NCBI RefSeq assembly: GCF_001653795.1
Contig: NZ_CP011514.1
Location: 4,644,668-4,708,667, forward strand
Direction of reading: 5' to 3'
Source of the DNA: Mitsuaria sp. 7
GTDB taxonomy: Bacteria; Pseudomonadota; Gammaproteobacteria; Burkholderiales; Burkholderiaceae_C
Length of the DNA stretch: 64,000 nucleotides
Positions 15,667-25,660 of this stretch are shown piece by piece. A program made the position numbers and the translations under genes. Numbering within the stretch: the first letter of the stretch is position 1; every line of letters starts with the position of its first letter. The notes beneath the pieces were generated by a model. It saw nothing but the letters and a program-made list of their open reading frames with translations. It ran no database searches and was not told the DNA's origin.

Positions 15667-18190
15667 GGATCCTCCGGCGCAGGAAGCTCAGCACGAACTC
15701 GGTGTCGCCGTCCGGCAGCACGCCGGCCTTGAGCGCGCCCCCCTGGTTCTTCATCAGCTTGCCCAGCAGCGGGTTGGCCAGGCGCAGGTCCGCCTGCGCC
15801 GCCTCGGGCGCGGAGAAGCGCTCGCCGTGGCGCCGCGCGGGCGGCAACCGGCCGCGCAGCCGCAGGAAGACGAGCTCGTCGTCCGGCACCAGCGTGAGCC
15901 GCACCATCGCCGTCTCCGGCGCCGCGCGCAGCAGCACCGACAGCAGGCTCTCCACGACGATGTGCATCTGCATGTGGTCGGCTTCCACTTCCACCTTGCG
16001 CGCCGCGGTCTCGAAGACGACCTTGCGGCGCTCCGACGCGGCCAGGCTGGCGAGCAGCGCGTCGATCTCGCAGTCGAGCCGGATCGTGCTCGCGACGCGC
16101 GAGGCCACACGCGCCTCGCGGTTGTACATGGCGAGCCGCGTGAACGCGTGCTTCACGCGCCCCAGTTGCCGCAGCACGGTCTGCAGCTCCCGCCCGCGTG
16201 CCTGCTCGCGCGCCGCCTCGGAGGCGAACGCGGCTTCGAGCTGATCCTCCAGGCACGACATCGCCATGCCCAGCGGCGCCTGCGTCTCGACGGCCAGCTC
16301 GTAGGCGGTCTCCTCGAGGAACTCCAGCTGCACCGAACGCCGGATCGGCCGCAGGTCGCGCGCGATGAAGACGTGACCGCCGAGCCTGCCCGGGAAGTCG
16401 CGCCGCGTGACGAAGACGGAGATCGCGCCTCCGTCCGCCGCCGGCGCAGCGGCGTCCGCGCCCGGCACGACGGCACCGGGCGCTTCATCGACCACGGCGC
16501 TTGTGACGCTCGCAACGCCCGCGACACCCGGACGGCAGACGCGCAACTCGCCGATCCGGTCGCCCGCCTCGGTGCCGTCGAGCAACGCCGCCAGCGGCTC
16601 CGGGTTCTGGAACAGCGCCAGCAGACTGCGTCCTTCCAGCGCCTTTCGGCCAACGCCGAACAGCGCTTCCGCCGCCGGATTGACACGACGGATGCGCAGC
16701 TTCGCGTCGGTCGCGATGATCGGATCGGAGACGTTGTTGACGCACTCCGTCATCAGCGTCAGATCGCTGATGCGCTCCATCGCGCCGGCCACCTCCTGCG
16801 CGATGTCGGCGAGCTGCCGCACGTGCTCCCGCGAGAACGCGTTCACCCGCGGATCGTCGACGTTGACGATGAAGCGCACGCGCTCGCCTTCCGAGAACAC
16901 GATCGGCACGGCCAGCTCCGAACGGATGGGCTCGCCGTCCGGCGTCTTGACATACTCGGGGTCGCGCGTCACGTCGGGAATCTTCTGCGGCTGCATCGTC
17001 CGCACGACCCGGCCGAGGATGCCCTGGCAGAGGCCCTGCGCGTAGTCGCCCCAGGACACGCCCGTATCCACCGCAAGCCCGTCGTCGCCGCGCCGGGCCG
17101 AGGCCACGCGCACGATCGCATCCCGCGCGCTGTCGATCCGGAACAGCGACACGTGCTGCCAGTCGAAGATCTCGACCAGCGCATCGGACAGGCAGCGGCA
17201 GGCGCCCTGGATGTCGACGCAGCGGTTGAGCTCGCGGAACATCTTCAGCTGACGCCGGTCGCGCACGCGCTCCGCGTGGTCGAGGCTGCACAGCACCGCC
17301 TCGATCAGCGGCAGCTGGTTGAACAGCGCCAGGTGCTGCTCGTCATAGGCGCCGCGCTCGCGGCTGAGCAGCGTCATGATCGCCACGGTCCGTTCGTCCT
17401 CGCCCTCGCCGCGCGTGATGCGGCGCCACATGCTGGACTTGAGGTCCATGGCGTGCATCTGCCGGCTCATCGGCTCCTCCGCCATGTCGGACCAGGGCGG
17501 CTCGCTCATCACCGTCTCGAAGTCGTGCACGCCGCCGCACTGGCTCTCCATGAACGCGCGCTGCGCGGCGTTCAGCTCGTACCACGCGGTCGGCACGTCC
17601 TGCCGGAACGGCGGGTGGTTGAAGACGATCTCCGACTCCCAGGCGCTGTCGTCCTCGACGACGCGCGACACCAGCATGAGGTCGAAAGGAAGCTCCCGAC
17701 GCAATGCTTCCGCCACCAGCGGCAGCAGGTCCGGGCGGCCGGCGTGGCTCAGCGTGAGCGCGCGTACCTGGTCGGTCAGCACCTGGTGCTGCAGGCTGCG
17801 GAAGAAGCCGAGCGACCCGACCACGGTGCCGCGCTCGTCCATCAGCGGCAGACCCGTGACCTCGACGGCGACCTGCCGTTCCGGATCATCCTGGCAGGTC
17901 AGCGTGACGCGGTAGGCGCCGAGCTCGCGGTTGCGACGCCCGCGCGTCTCCTCGTCGAGCACGCGGCCCGCCTCGCCGGCGAAGAGCCGGTCCAGGCGCA
18001 GCTGGTCGACGTGCTCGACGCCGCTCATCGCCAGCGCCGCGGCATTGGCGTAGAGCACGTGGTTGTCGAGGTCGCGCTGGATCACGGCGATGCGCGAGCC
18101 GTCGAAGACCGCCCGCTTCATCTGCCCCAGCATCGCGGCGGCGGCCGCCGAGGTGGGCCGCAGCGCGGCGTCTTGCGCGGAGTCATCCAT
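15659..18190 (-). CDS. PAS-GAF-GAF-PAS sensor with degenerate histidine kinase core
   Basis: An 843-residue soluble sensor. By eye: PAS (about 10-130), GAF-like (about 145-290), GAF (about 310-455), PAS (about 465-590), then a histidine-kinase-derived tail (605-840). In the tail the H-box region reads AYELAVETQAPLGMAM, with Val where the phospho-acceptor His belongs. The N box reads VVESLLSVLLRAAPE, lacking the Asn. It should therefore not autophosphorylate. The start is ATG 18190, chosen because GGGAGGCGGCTC precedes it; an in-frame ATG at 18208 has no such site. It overlaps the CHAT gene by 8 bp, suggesting sensing passed on by protein contact rather than phosphotransfer. Confidence 0.82.
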   Translation of the reverse strand: MDDSAQDAALRPTSAAAAAMLGQMKRAVFDGSRIAVIQRDLDNHVLYANAAALAMSGVEHVDQLRLDRLFAGEAGRVLDEETRGRRNRELGAYRVTLTCQDDPERQVAVEVTGLPLMDERGTVVGSLGFFRSLQHQVLTDQVRALTLSHAGRPDLLPLVAEALRRELPFDLMLVSRVVEDDSAWESEIVFNHPPFRQDVPTAWYELNAAQRAFMESQCGGVHDFETVMSEPPWSDMAEEPMSRQMHAMDLKSSMWRRITRGEGEDERTVAIMTLLSRERGAYDEQHLALFNQLPLIEAVLCSLDHAERVRDRRQLKMFRELNRCVDIQGACRCLSDALVEIFDWQHVSLFRIDSARDAIVRVASARRGDDGLAVDTGVSWGDYAQGLCQGILGRVVRTMQPQKIPDVTRDPEYVKTPDGEPIRSELAVPIVFSEGERVRFIVNVDDPRVNAFSREHVRQLADIAQEVAGAMERISDLTLMTECVNNVSDPIIATDAKLRIRRVNPAAEALFGVGRKALEGRSLLALFQNPEPLAALLDGTEAGDRIGELRVCRPGVAGVASVTSAVVDEAPGAVVPGADAAAPAADGGAISVFVTRRDFPGRLGGHVFIARDLRPIRRSVQLEFLEETAYELAVETQAPLGMAMSCLEDQLEAAFASEAAREQARGRELQTVLRQLGRVKHAFTRLAMYNREARVASRVASTIRLDCEIDALLASLAASERRKVVFETAARKVEVEADHMQMHIVVESLLSVLLRAAPETAMVRLTLVPDDELVFLRLRGRLPPARRHGERFSAPEAAQADLRLANPLLGKLMKNQGGALKAGVLPDGDTEFVLSFLRRRIHG

Positions 18191-18523
18191 GAGCCGCCTC
18201 CCGGCCATCCCTGGCCATCGTTGCTTGCCGACACTCCCCTGCCAACGGCTCGAAGGCTACGCCGATTGATCCGGCGACGCGCCTGACAACCTAGGGATCC
18301 GCGATCCCGACGCGTGCCCTGCACAGGTGTCGGTGGGTGCCATGACTCATCGACGGCATCAGCCGTTGAAAGTCCACCAATCGGAGAGCGCTCCGACGCT
18401 GGCGTTGCGAATTCCACCCCCGTAGAGTGACTGCCCTCCCCGCGACATTCCGCAGTGGAGCAGGCGCCGGCAGCCAGGGCTCGGCGATGTCGAACGCAGC
18501 GTTGCCGAGGATGCATTCCGGCC
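18191..18523. other. Divergent intergenic region, 333 bp
   Basis: Lies between the divergent pseudo-kinase/CHAT operon and the EEP gene, so it must hold both promoters. No convincing -10/-35 pair, operator palindrome or RNA gene was recognised. Its base composition falls from very GC-rich to moderate toward the EEP gene. Confidence 0.5.
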
Positions 18524-19468
18524 ATGAAAAAAGACCGACCGACTGATCAACACTCGCCTGATCCGGGCATTCGCATTGCATGGTGGAACACGGGACTGTC
18601 GCCGACGCGAGTGCCCGACAGGGCAAGCCCGGACGACTTCAAGCTGGCCAGCAAGATGCTGCGCCATCTGGTGGAGGACATCCGGGCGGATGTCGTCGTC
18701 CTGGGAGAGATGGCGGAGTGCAGCGTCAAGGGCCTGCGCGAGGCCTGCCCCATCGCCCGTGCCGAATTCACCTGGCTACCCGCCTTCCACAAGGCAGGCC
18801 TGAGTCGTTTCTCGTTCTGCGTGCTCAGCAGGACGAATCGCCTCACCGTCAGTTTCAGCTCGCCCATCGTCAAAAACGACGGGGAGCGCATTTGCAAGGT
18901 GGGCCTGCACTTTCTCATCCGCCTGCACGAAGGTGGGCGACCTTTCAGCCTGATCGCGTCGCACTGGCCCAGCAGGCTCCATCTGGATCGCAGCGACAGC
19001 GCGCGAACCCACATCGCTGCCCATCTGCGGCGATGGATAGACGACCGCATCCTCTCTCTCAGGAGCGAGAACGTCATCCTGATCGGCGACTTCAACGACG
19101 AGCCCTTCGACGAGGGGCTGGAACGATATCTGTATGCGAGCCGGGACAGGAACAAGGTCTTGCGGAATCCCAACTTTCTCTACAACCCGTTCTGGCGCCA
19201 TCTCAGTTCGCTCCCACAGCGCTCGCCCAAGGAACAGGAATGCGATGCCGGCACCTACCACCACCCCGGCGCGCAGTACTCCGACTGGCATACCTTCGAT
19301 CAATTGATCGTGTCTTCGGCGCTGCTCTTCGGCCAATCCGGATGGCGTCTGAACGAAGAAAACACCCGGGTTTCAAGCGTCCCGGCGCTGGACGACGGCG
19401 AGGCATTTCCCCACGGCATCTTCGACCACCTTCCCATCATCGGACACCTGGAAAGGACTTTCCCATGA
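18524..19468 (+). CDS. Endonuclease/exonuclease/phosphatase (EEP) fold protein
   Basis: A 314-residue member of the DNase I-like EEP superfamily. Motifs in order: IRIAWWNTGLSP (Asn about residue 20), ADVVVLGEMAE (Glu), LIASHWPSR (His), VILIGDFNDEPFDEG (Asp/Asn), SDWHTFDQLIVSS and FDHLPIIGHL (terminal Asp-His). All metal and catalytic positions appear intact, so it is probably an active nuclease or phosphodiesterase. No signal peptide. Base composition is noticeably less GC-rich than neighbouring genes, suggesting transfer. Its TGA overlaps the next gene's ATG (ATGA). The start ATG at 18524 leaves WWNTG near the N-terminus; the ribosome site is weak. Confidence 0.82.
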   Translation: MKKDRPTDQHSPDPGIRIAWWNTGLSPTRVPDRASPDDFKLASKMLRHLVEDIRADVVVLGEMAECSVKGLREACPIARAEFTWLPAFHKAGLSRFSFCVLSRTNRLTVSFSSPIVKNDGERICKVGLHFLIRLHEGGRPFSLIASHWPSRLHLDRSDSARTHIAAHLRRWIDDRILSLRSENVILIGDFNDEPFDEGLERYLYASRDRNKVLRNPNFLYNPFWRHLSSLPQRSPKEQECDAGTYHHPGAQYSDWHTFDQLIVSSALLFGQSGWRLNEENTRVSSVPALDDGEAFPHGIFDHLPIIGHLERTFP

Positions 19469-19872
19469 CTGATTTCCTGCGACACATCCAGGAGGGCATA
19501 GCGACCGCAAACACCGCTGAGGCGGAACGCGCGGAGATACGCGGCATCCTCGATCAACTGAATCTCGCGGTCCGGACCGCCACCCTCGGCAATGCCGAGC
19601 TTTATGTCGGCGAATTCCGAAACAAGGAGGACGAGAAGCTCATGAGCATCTCTGATCTGCCGCAGCGGCTTGTGATCCGAAGCACCAAGAACGACAAGGA
19701 GGGCCGGATCATTGCAGGCTGGGACGTCGACATCGACGGCGGCTACTCGGTCAGCCTCGTCTACAACTTCATGCGCATTCCCTGCGGCACTGCCTATCAA
19801 CTGACGGAGGAACTGAGCGTGCTCATGGAAAGCGCCCGCGTGGGTCGAGCGATTCAACAGTTCTCTGTCTGA
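19465..19872 (+). CDS. Small protein of unknown function coupled to EEP gene
   Basis: A 135-residue soluble protein with no family I can name. Residues 1-45 are helical and acidic (HIQEGIATANTAEAERAEIRGILDQ). The middle is mixed, with LPQRLVIRSTKNDKEGRIIAGWDVDIDGG, and the end is YQLTEELSVLMESARVGRAIQQFSV. Its ATG overlaps the TGA of the EEP gene and is preceded by GGAAAGGACTTTCCC, so it is made with the nuclease. The coupling suggests a partner, antitoxin or immunity role, but nothing in the sequence proves this. A hairpin 38 bp downstream closes the two-gene unit. Composition matches the EEP gene rather than the host. Confidence 0.7.
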   Translation: MTDFLRHIQEGIATANTAEAERAEIRGILDQLNLAVRTATLGNAELYVGEFRNKEDEKLMSISDLPQRLVIRSTKNDKEGRIIAGWDVDIDGGYSVSLVYNFMRIPCGTAYQLTEELSVLMESARVGRAIQQFSV

Positions 19873-19909
19873 GCCACACCGACGCACCGCATCCGCAGCC
19901 CAAAAGACG

Positions 19910-19939
19910 AAGGCGGACATCCTTTCGAATGTCCGCCTT
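19910..19939 (+). terminator. Hairpin terminator
   Basis: A perfect 11-bp stem (AAGGCGGACAT / ATGTCCGCCTT, 8-nt loop) past the EEP operon. No T-run follows on the plus strand. On the minus strand it is followed by CGTCTTTTGG. It may act bidirectionally between the EEP operon and the convergent sigma54 regulator. Confidence 0.6.
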
Positions 19940-20101
19940 ACCCATTGACGTCCGGCTTGCGCCTTTGCGATCCACCACCAGGAACCCTGGACCGCATGAA
20001 CCAAAGAATACGCAGCGACGCGCGCCCTCGGAAGGCGGGTTCACCCCATCGCGGCTTCAGCGGATCGCTGATGCGCATGTGAGGCGATGCCCTACGCTGC
20101 T

Positions 20102-22161
<2,060 letters not shown>

Positions 22162-22264
22162 GCCGTTGTCTCCTTGGCATTTTTCATGGACGTCACCGGC
22201 CCTTTGCGGGCTCTCGATCGTCTCGGCGCGTGATGCCCGCCGGGTTGAACCGGATTCGGCGATC

Positions 22265-22322
22265 AGGTGTTCCATTCCGGAACACCTGTCCCACCGTTCA
22301 GGCGTCTGGTCCAGCGTGGACC
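22265..22322 (+). promoter_or_regulatory. Palindromic upstream activator sites
   Basis: Two perfect inverted repeats lie between the activator and the aldehyde dehydrogenase gene: AGGTGTTCC–N5–GGAACACCT (22265-22287) and GGTCCA–GCG–TGGACC (22308-22322). The first is centred about 125 bp upstream of the sigma54 promoter, a typical distance for an enhancer bound by an AcoR-type activator. The assignment to this activator is inferred from the divergent layout. Confidence 0.6.
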
Positions 22323-22398
22323 GATCCTGACCAACTCTGCCCTCGATGGGAAGAGGCTTTCCGCCCGGCAAGGAGGGTCTTGCGTCCGAAGCCCGCGT

Positions 22399-22414
22399 TG
22401 GCACGGGCCATGCA
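22399..22414 (+). promoter_or_regulatory. Sigma54 (-24/-12) promoter of aldehyde dehydrogenase gene
   Basis: TGGCACG–N4–ATGCA gives GG at 22400-22401 and GC at 22412-22413, the exact 12-bp register of the consensus TGGCACG-N4-TTGCA. It lies 47 bp before the ATG of the aldehyde dehydrogenase gene and downstream of the palindromic sites. It explains why a sigma54 activator is encoded divergently. Confidence 0.8.
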
Positions 22415-22460
22415 ATGAGGTCTCCGGCGTCCCTCGCCTCAACTACACGGAGACAACACC

Positions 22461-23981
22461 ATGATCTACTCCAAGCCCAACGCGGCCGGCGCGCCGCTGG
22501 AGTTCAAGAAGCGCTACGACAACTTCATCGGCGGCCAGTGGACGGCGCCGCGCGACGGCCAGTACTTCGACGTGATCACGCCCATCACCGGGCAGGTCTT
22601 CACGCAGGCTGCGCGATCGACGGCCGCGGACATCGAGCTCGCGCTGGACGCCGCGCACGCCGCCTCTGAAAAGTGGGGAGCCACCTCCGCCGCCGAGCGC
22701 GCCAACGTGCTGCTGCGCATCGCCGACCGCATCGAGCAGAACCTGGAGCTGCTCGCCTACGCGGAGACCGTCGACAACGGCAAGCCGATGCGCGAGACGC
22801 TGAACGCCGACCTGCCGCTGGCGGTCGACCACTTCCGCTACTTCGCCGGCTGCCTGCGCGCGCAGGAAGGCGGCCTCAGCGAGATCGACGCCAACACCAT
22901 CGCGTACCACTTCCACGAGCCGCTGGGCGTGGTCGGCCAGATCATCCCGTGGAATTTCCCGATCCTGATGGCGGCGTGGAAGCTGGCGCCGGCGCTGGGC
23001 GCGGGCAATGCGGTCGTGCTCAAGCCGGCCGAGTCCACGCCGGTCAGCATCCTGGTCCTGGCCGAACTGGTCGCGGACCTGCTCCCGCCGGGCGTGCTCA
23101 ACATCGTCAACGGCTACGGCAAGGAAGCGGGCATGCCGCTGGCGCAGAGCAAGCGCATCGGGAAGATCGCGTTCACCGGTTCGACCGCGACGGGCCGCGT
23201 CATCGCGCAGGCGGCGGCGACCAACCTCATCCCGGCCACGCTGGAGCTGGGCGGCAAGAGTCCGAACGTCTTCTTCCCCGACATCGCCGCGCAGGACGAC
23301 GACCTGTTCGACAAGGCGATCGAGGGGCTGGTGCTGTTCGCGTTCAACCAGGGCGAGGTCTGCACCTGCCCGTCGCGCGCGCTGATCCATGAATCGATCT
23401 ACGACAAGTTCATCGCGCGGGCGATCGACCGCGTGAAGGCCATCAAGCAGGGCAACCCGCTGGACACCGAGACGATGATGGGCGCGCAGGCCTCGTCGAT
23501 GCAGCTGGACAAGATCCTGTCCTACCTGGAGATCGGCAAGCAGGAGGGCGCGCAGTGCCTCATCGGCGGCGGACGCGCGCAACTGGGCGGCGACCTGGCG
23601 GGCGGGTACTACATCGAGCCGACGCTGTTCAAGGGCACCAACGACATGCGGATCTTCCGCGAGGAGATCTTCGGCCCGGTGCTGGCGGTCACGACCTTCA
23701 AGACGGAGGAAGAGGCCCTGCGCATCGCCAACGACACGCCGTACGGACTGGGCGCGGGCGTGTGGTCGCGCGACATCAACACGGCTTTCCGCATGGGCAA
23801 GGGCATCAAGGCCGGACGCGTGTGGACCAATTGCTATCACGCGTATCCGGCGCATGCGACCTTCGGTGGCTACAAGGAGTCGGGCATCGGTCGCGAGACC
23901 CACAAGATGATGCTGGACCACTACCAGCAGACGAAGAACCTGCTCGTCAGCTACTCGCAGAAGAAGTTGGGATTCTTCTGA
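22461..23981 (+). CDS. NAD-dependent aldehyde (acetaldehyde) dehydrogenase
   Basis: A 506-residue aldehyde dehydrogenase of the ExaC/AcoD/AldB-like class. Key sites are [29 protein letters not shown] (cofactor binding), FTGSTATGR, the general base in [12 protein letters not shown] and the nucleophile in [13 protein letters not shown] (first Cys after GEV, about residue 302). The C-terminal [17 protein letters not shown] segment is typical of enzymes that oxidise acetaldehyde or other short aldehydes from ethanol or acetoin use. A sigma54 promoter and activator sites precede it. An IS3-family element has inserted 73 bp after its stop and does not damage the gene. Confidence 0.92.
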   Translation: MIYSKPNAAGAPLEFKKRYDNFIGGQWTAPRDGQYFDVITPITGQVFTQAARSTAADIELALDAAHAASEKWGATSAAERANVLLRIADRIEQNLELLAYAETVDNGKPMRETLNADLPLAVDHFRYFAGCLRAQEGGLSEIDANTIAYHFHEPLGVVGQIIPWNFPILMAAWKLAPALGAGNAVVLKPAESTPVSILVLAELVADLLPPGVLNIVNGYGKEAGMPLAQSKRIGKIAFTGSTATGRVIAQAAATNLIPATLELGGKSPNVFFPDIAAQDDDLFDKAIEGLVLFAFNQGEVCTCPSRALIHESIYDKFIARAIDRVKAIKQGNPLDTETMMGAQASSMQLDKILSYLEIGKQEGAQCLIGGGRAQLGGDLAGGYYIEPTLFKGTNDMRIFREEIFGPVLAVTTFKTEEEALRIANDTPYGLGAGVWSRDINTAFRMGKGIKAGRVWTNCYHAYPAHATFGGYKESGIGRETHKMMLDHYQQTKNLLVSYSQKKLGFF

Positions 23982-24105
23982 CGGAGTCCTGAGTCCCAAG
24001 GCCCGCAGGCAGTGAGCGCGGGTGGGGCCGGAATGTCGCTGGGGGTTCCCGGAGTGAAGTGCACCCCGAAGGTTGGACATCAATCCAACCGATGGGGTGT
24101 TTTTC

Positions 24106-24654
24106 ATGGCGAAGCACAGTGAGCGTCTGAAGCTCGAAGTTGTTCAGCGGTATCTATCGGGAGAGGCTGGCCACAGAGTCTTGGCCGCAGAGTACGGCGT
24201 GGCTCAGGAGCTGCTACGGCGCTGGATAGCGGCTTATCGCGTGCATGGAAAGGCGGGGCTGGAGGGCACCAGGCTTGGCAAGCGCTACAGCGCGGAGTTC
24301 AAGCTGGACTTGTTGCGCCGGGCCGAGTGCGAGAAGCTGTCCAACACCAAAGCGGCCATGCTGTTCGACGTGCGTGGGGGTGGTGCCGTGGTTGCCCTGT
24401 GGCGGCGCCAGTACGATGAGGGTGGCCCGCAAGCGCTTCATCCCAAACCCCAGGGTCGCCCTCCGAAGAACATGCCAACGCCCAAGCCCACCCCAGTCGC
24501 GCCCGAGAAGACGGAAGACAAGCGCTCCTTGGAAGAGTTGCGCGAAGAAAACGAGCAATTGCGTACGGAGGTCGCCTACCTAAAAAAATTAGAGGCCTTG
24601 GTTCGAGCCAATCGGCAAGCTGCGCTGAAAGGGCGCAAGCCGTCCTCGAGCTGA
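24106..24654 (+). CDS. IS3-family transposase OrfA
   Basis: A 182-residue DNA-binding protein with two helix-turn-helix units (SGEAGHRVLAAEYGVAQELLRRWIAAYR and CEKLSNTKAAMLFDVRGGGAVVALWRRQY). A C-terminal leucine zipper follows (RSLEELREENEQLRTEVAYLKKLEAL). The ATG at 24106 follows a poor ribosome site. The A7 tract at 24582-24588 within LKK allows -1 slippage into the OrfB frame, producing the full transposase; unslipped translation ends at 24654. Confidence 0.88.
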   Translation: MAKHSERLKLEVVQRYLSGEAGHRVLAAEYGVAQELLRRWIAAYRVHGKAGLEGTRLGKRYSAEFKLDLLRRAECEKLSNTKAAMLFDVRGGGAVVALWRRQYDEGGPQALHPKPQGRPPKNMPTPKPTPVAPEKTEDKRSLEELREENEQLRTEVAYLKKLEALVRANRQAALKGRKPSSS

Positions 24655-24665
24655 GGCCGCAGTTT

Positions 24666-25475
24666 TTGTTGCGTCGGCTTTTGCTGGCCGCATGTCTGCC
24701 GCGCAGCACGTTCTACTACCAGGCCGCGCAGCGGCAGGCCGGCGACAGGTACGCCGGCCTGAAGGCTGGCATTCGTGCTGTGTACGAGCGCCACAAGGGC
24801 CGCTATGGCTATCGCCGAATCACTGACGAACTCGGACGAAGCGGTCTGGCGGTCAACCACAAGACGGTGCAGCGCCTGATGCGGGATCTGGGCTTGAAGT
24901 CGCTGGTGCGTCCCAAGAAGTACCGTTCCTACCGCGGCGAAATGGCCACGATGCCCAACCTGCTCAACCGGCAGTTCACGGCTGAGCGGCCCAACGAGAA
25001 ATGGGTGACCGACGTGACCGAGTTCAATGTCCGAGGAGACAAGCTGTACCTGTCGCCCGTGATGGACCTGTTCAACGGAGAGATCGTGGCCTACGAGATG
25101 AACGAGCGTGCACTCTTCCCACTGGTGGGAAACATGCTCAAGAAGGCGCTATCGCGGCTCATGGCCCACGAAGCTCCGATGCTGCACTCGGACCAGGGCT
25201 GGCAGTACCAGATGCCGGCGTATCGACAGCAACTGGCCACGCGAGGCCTGACTCAGAGCATGTCCCGTCGGGGAAACTGCCTGGACAACGCGGCAATGGA
25301 GAGCTTCTTCGGAACGCTGAAATCGGAGTTCTTCCGGCTCAACAAGTTCGACAGCGTCGAGCAGCTACGACATGGGCTGCACCGCTACATCCACTACTAC
25401 AACCACCACCGCATCAAGCTCAAGCTGAAAGGCCTGAGCCCGGTGGCGTACCGAGCTCAGGCCTTGGGGGCCTAG
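24666..25475 (+). CDS. IS3-family transposase OrfB (DDE integrase)
   Basis: The catalytic part, open in its frame from the A7 slip site (24582) and most probably made as an OrfAB fusion. An internal ATG at 24666 would give a 269-residue protein. It has the HTH_21 segment (GRYGYRRITDELGRSGLAVNHKTVQRLM) and the rve core: Asp in KWVTDVTEF, Asp in MLHSDQGWQYQ and Glu in NAAMESFFGTLKSE. The spacing between the last Asp and the Glu is that of the D,D(35)E class. It looks functional. Confidence 0.9.
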   Translation: MLRRLLLAACLPRSTFYYQAAQRQAGDRYAGLKAGIRAVYERHKGRYGYRRITDELGRSGLAVNHKTVQRLMRDLGLKSLVRPKKYRSYRGEMATMPNLLNRQFTAERPNEKWVTDVTEFNVRGDKLYLSPVMDLFNGEIVAYEMNERALFPLVGNMLKKALSRLMAHEAPMLHSDQGWQYQMPAYRQQLATRGLTQSMSRRGNCLDNAAMESFFGTLKSEFFRLNKFDSVEQLRHGLHRYIHYYNHHRIKLKLKGLSPVAYRAQALGA

Positions 25476-25595
25476 CTTCCTACTGTCCAACTTCTTGGGG
25501 TCACTTCAGAGGGACGCCCCCTGCGACGTGGAGTGCCCGCGCTTGGCCGTCCGGAGTCGGTCGTCGCGCGGCTCCCTTGCAAAATCCCAAGATAG

Positions 25596-25624
25596 AACAA
25601 ATGTTTAACTAAAAGACATTTGTT
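25596..25624 (+). promoter_or_regulatory. Operator of pseudouridine operon
   Basis: AACAAATGT–N11–ACATTTGTT is a perfect 9-bp inverted repeat, strikingly AT-rich in this genome, 37 bp before the HTH-PfkB start codon. Its two half-sites are spaced about two helical turns apart, suiting a dimeric winged-helix protein. The HTH domain at the N-terminus of the following kinase is the obvious candidate to bind it (inference). Confidence 0.75.
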
Positions 25625-25660
25625 TGCCGCCATGGTGGATTCTCTCTAGAATTGGCCGCC

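Larger units (their letters stand above)
24055..25508 (+). mobile_element. Complete IS3-family insertion sequence (IS150-like)
   Basis: 1454 bp with imperfect 25-bp terminal inverted repeats. The left end begins TGAAGTGCACCCCGAAGG. The right end, read inward on the complement, begins TGAAGTGACCCCAAGAAG, and both continue TTGGACA. The element is flanked by GAG on each side (24052-24054 and 25509-25511), a 3-bp target duplication. It encodes OrfA and OrfB with a slippery A7 at 24582-24588. Both frames are intact, so it may still be mobile. It is inserted between the aldehyde dehydrogenase gene and the pseudouridine operon. Confidence 0.9.

Noticed and set aside
15605..18286. An 893-codon plus-strand open frame opposite the pseudo-kinase
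   Set aside because: Shadow of the PAS/GAF gene, which has recognisable domains and a good ribosome site.
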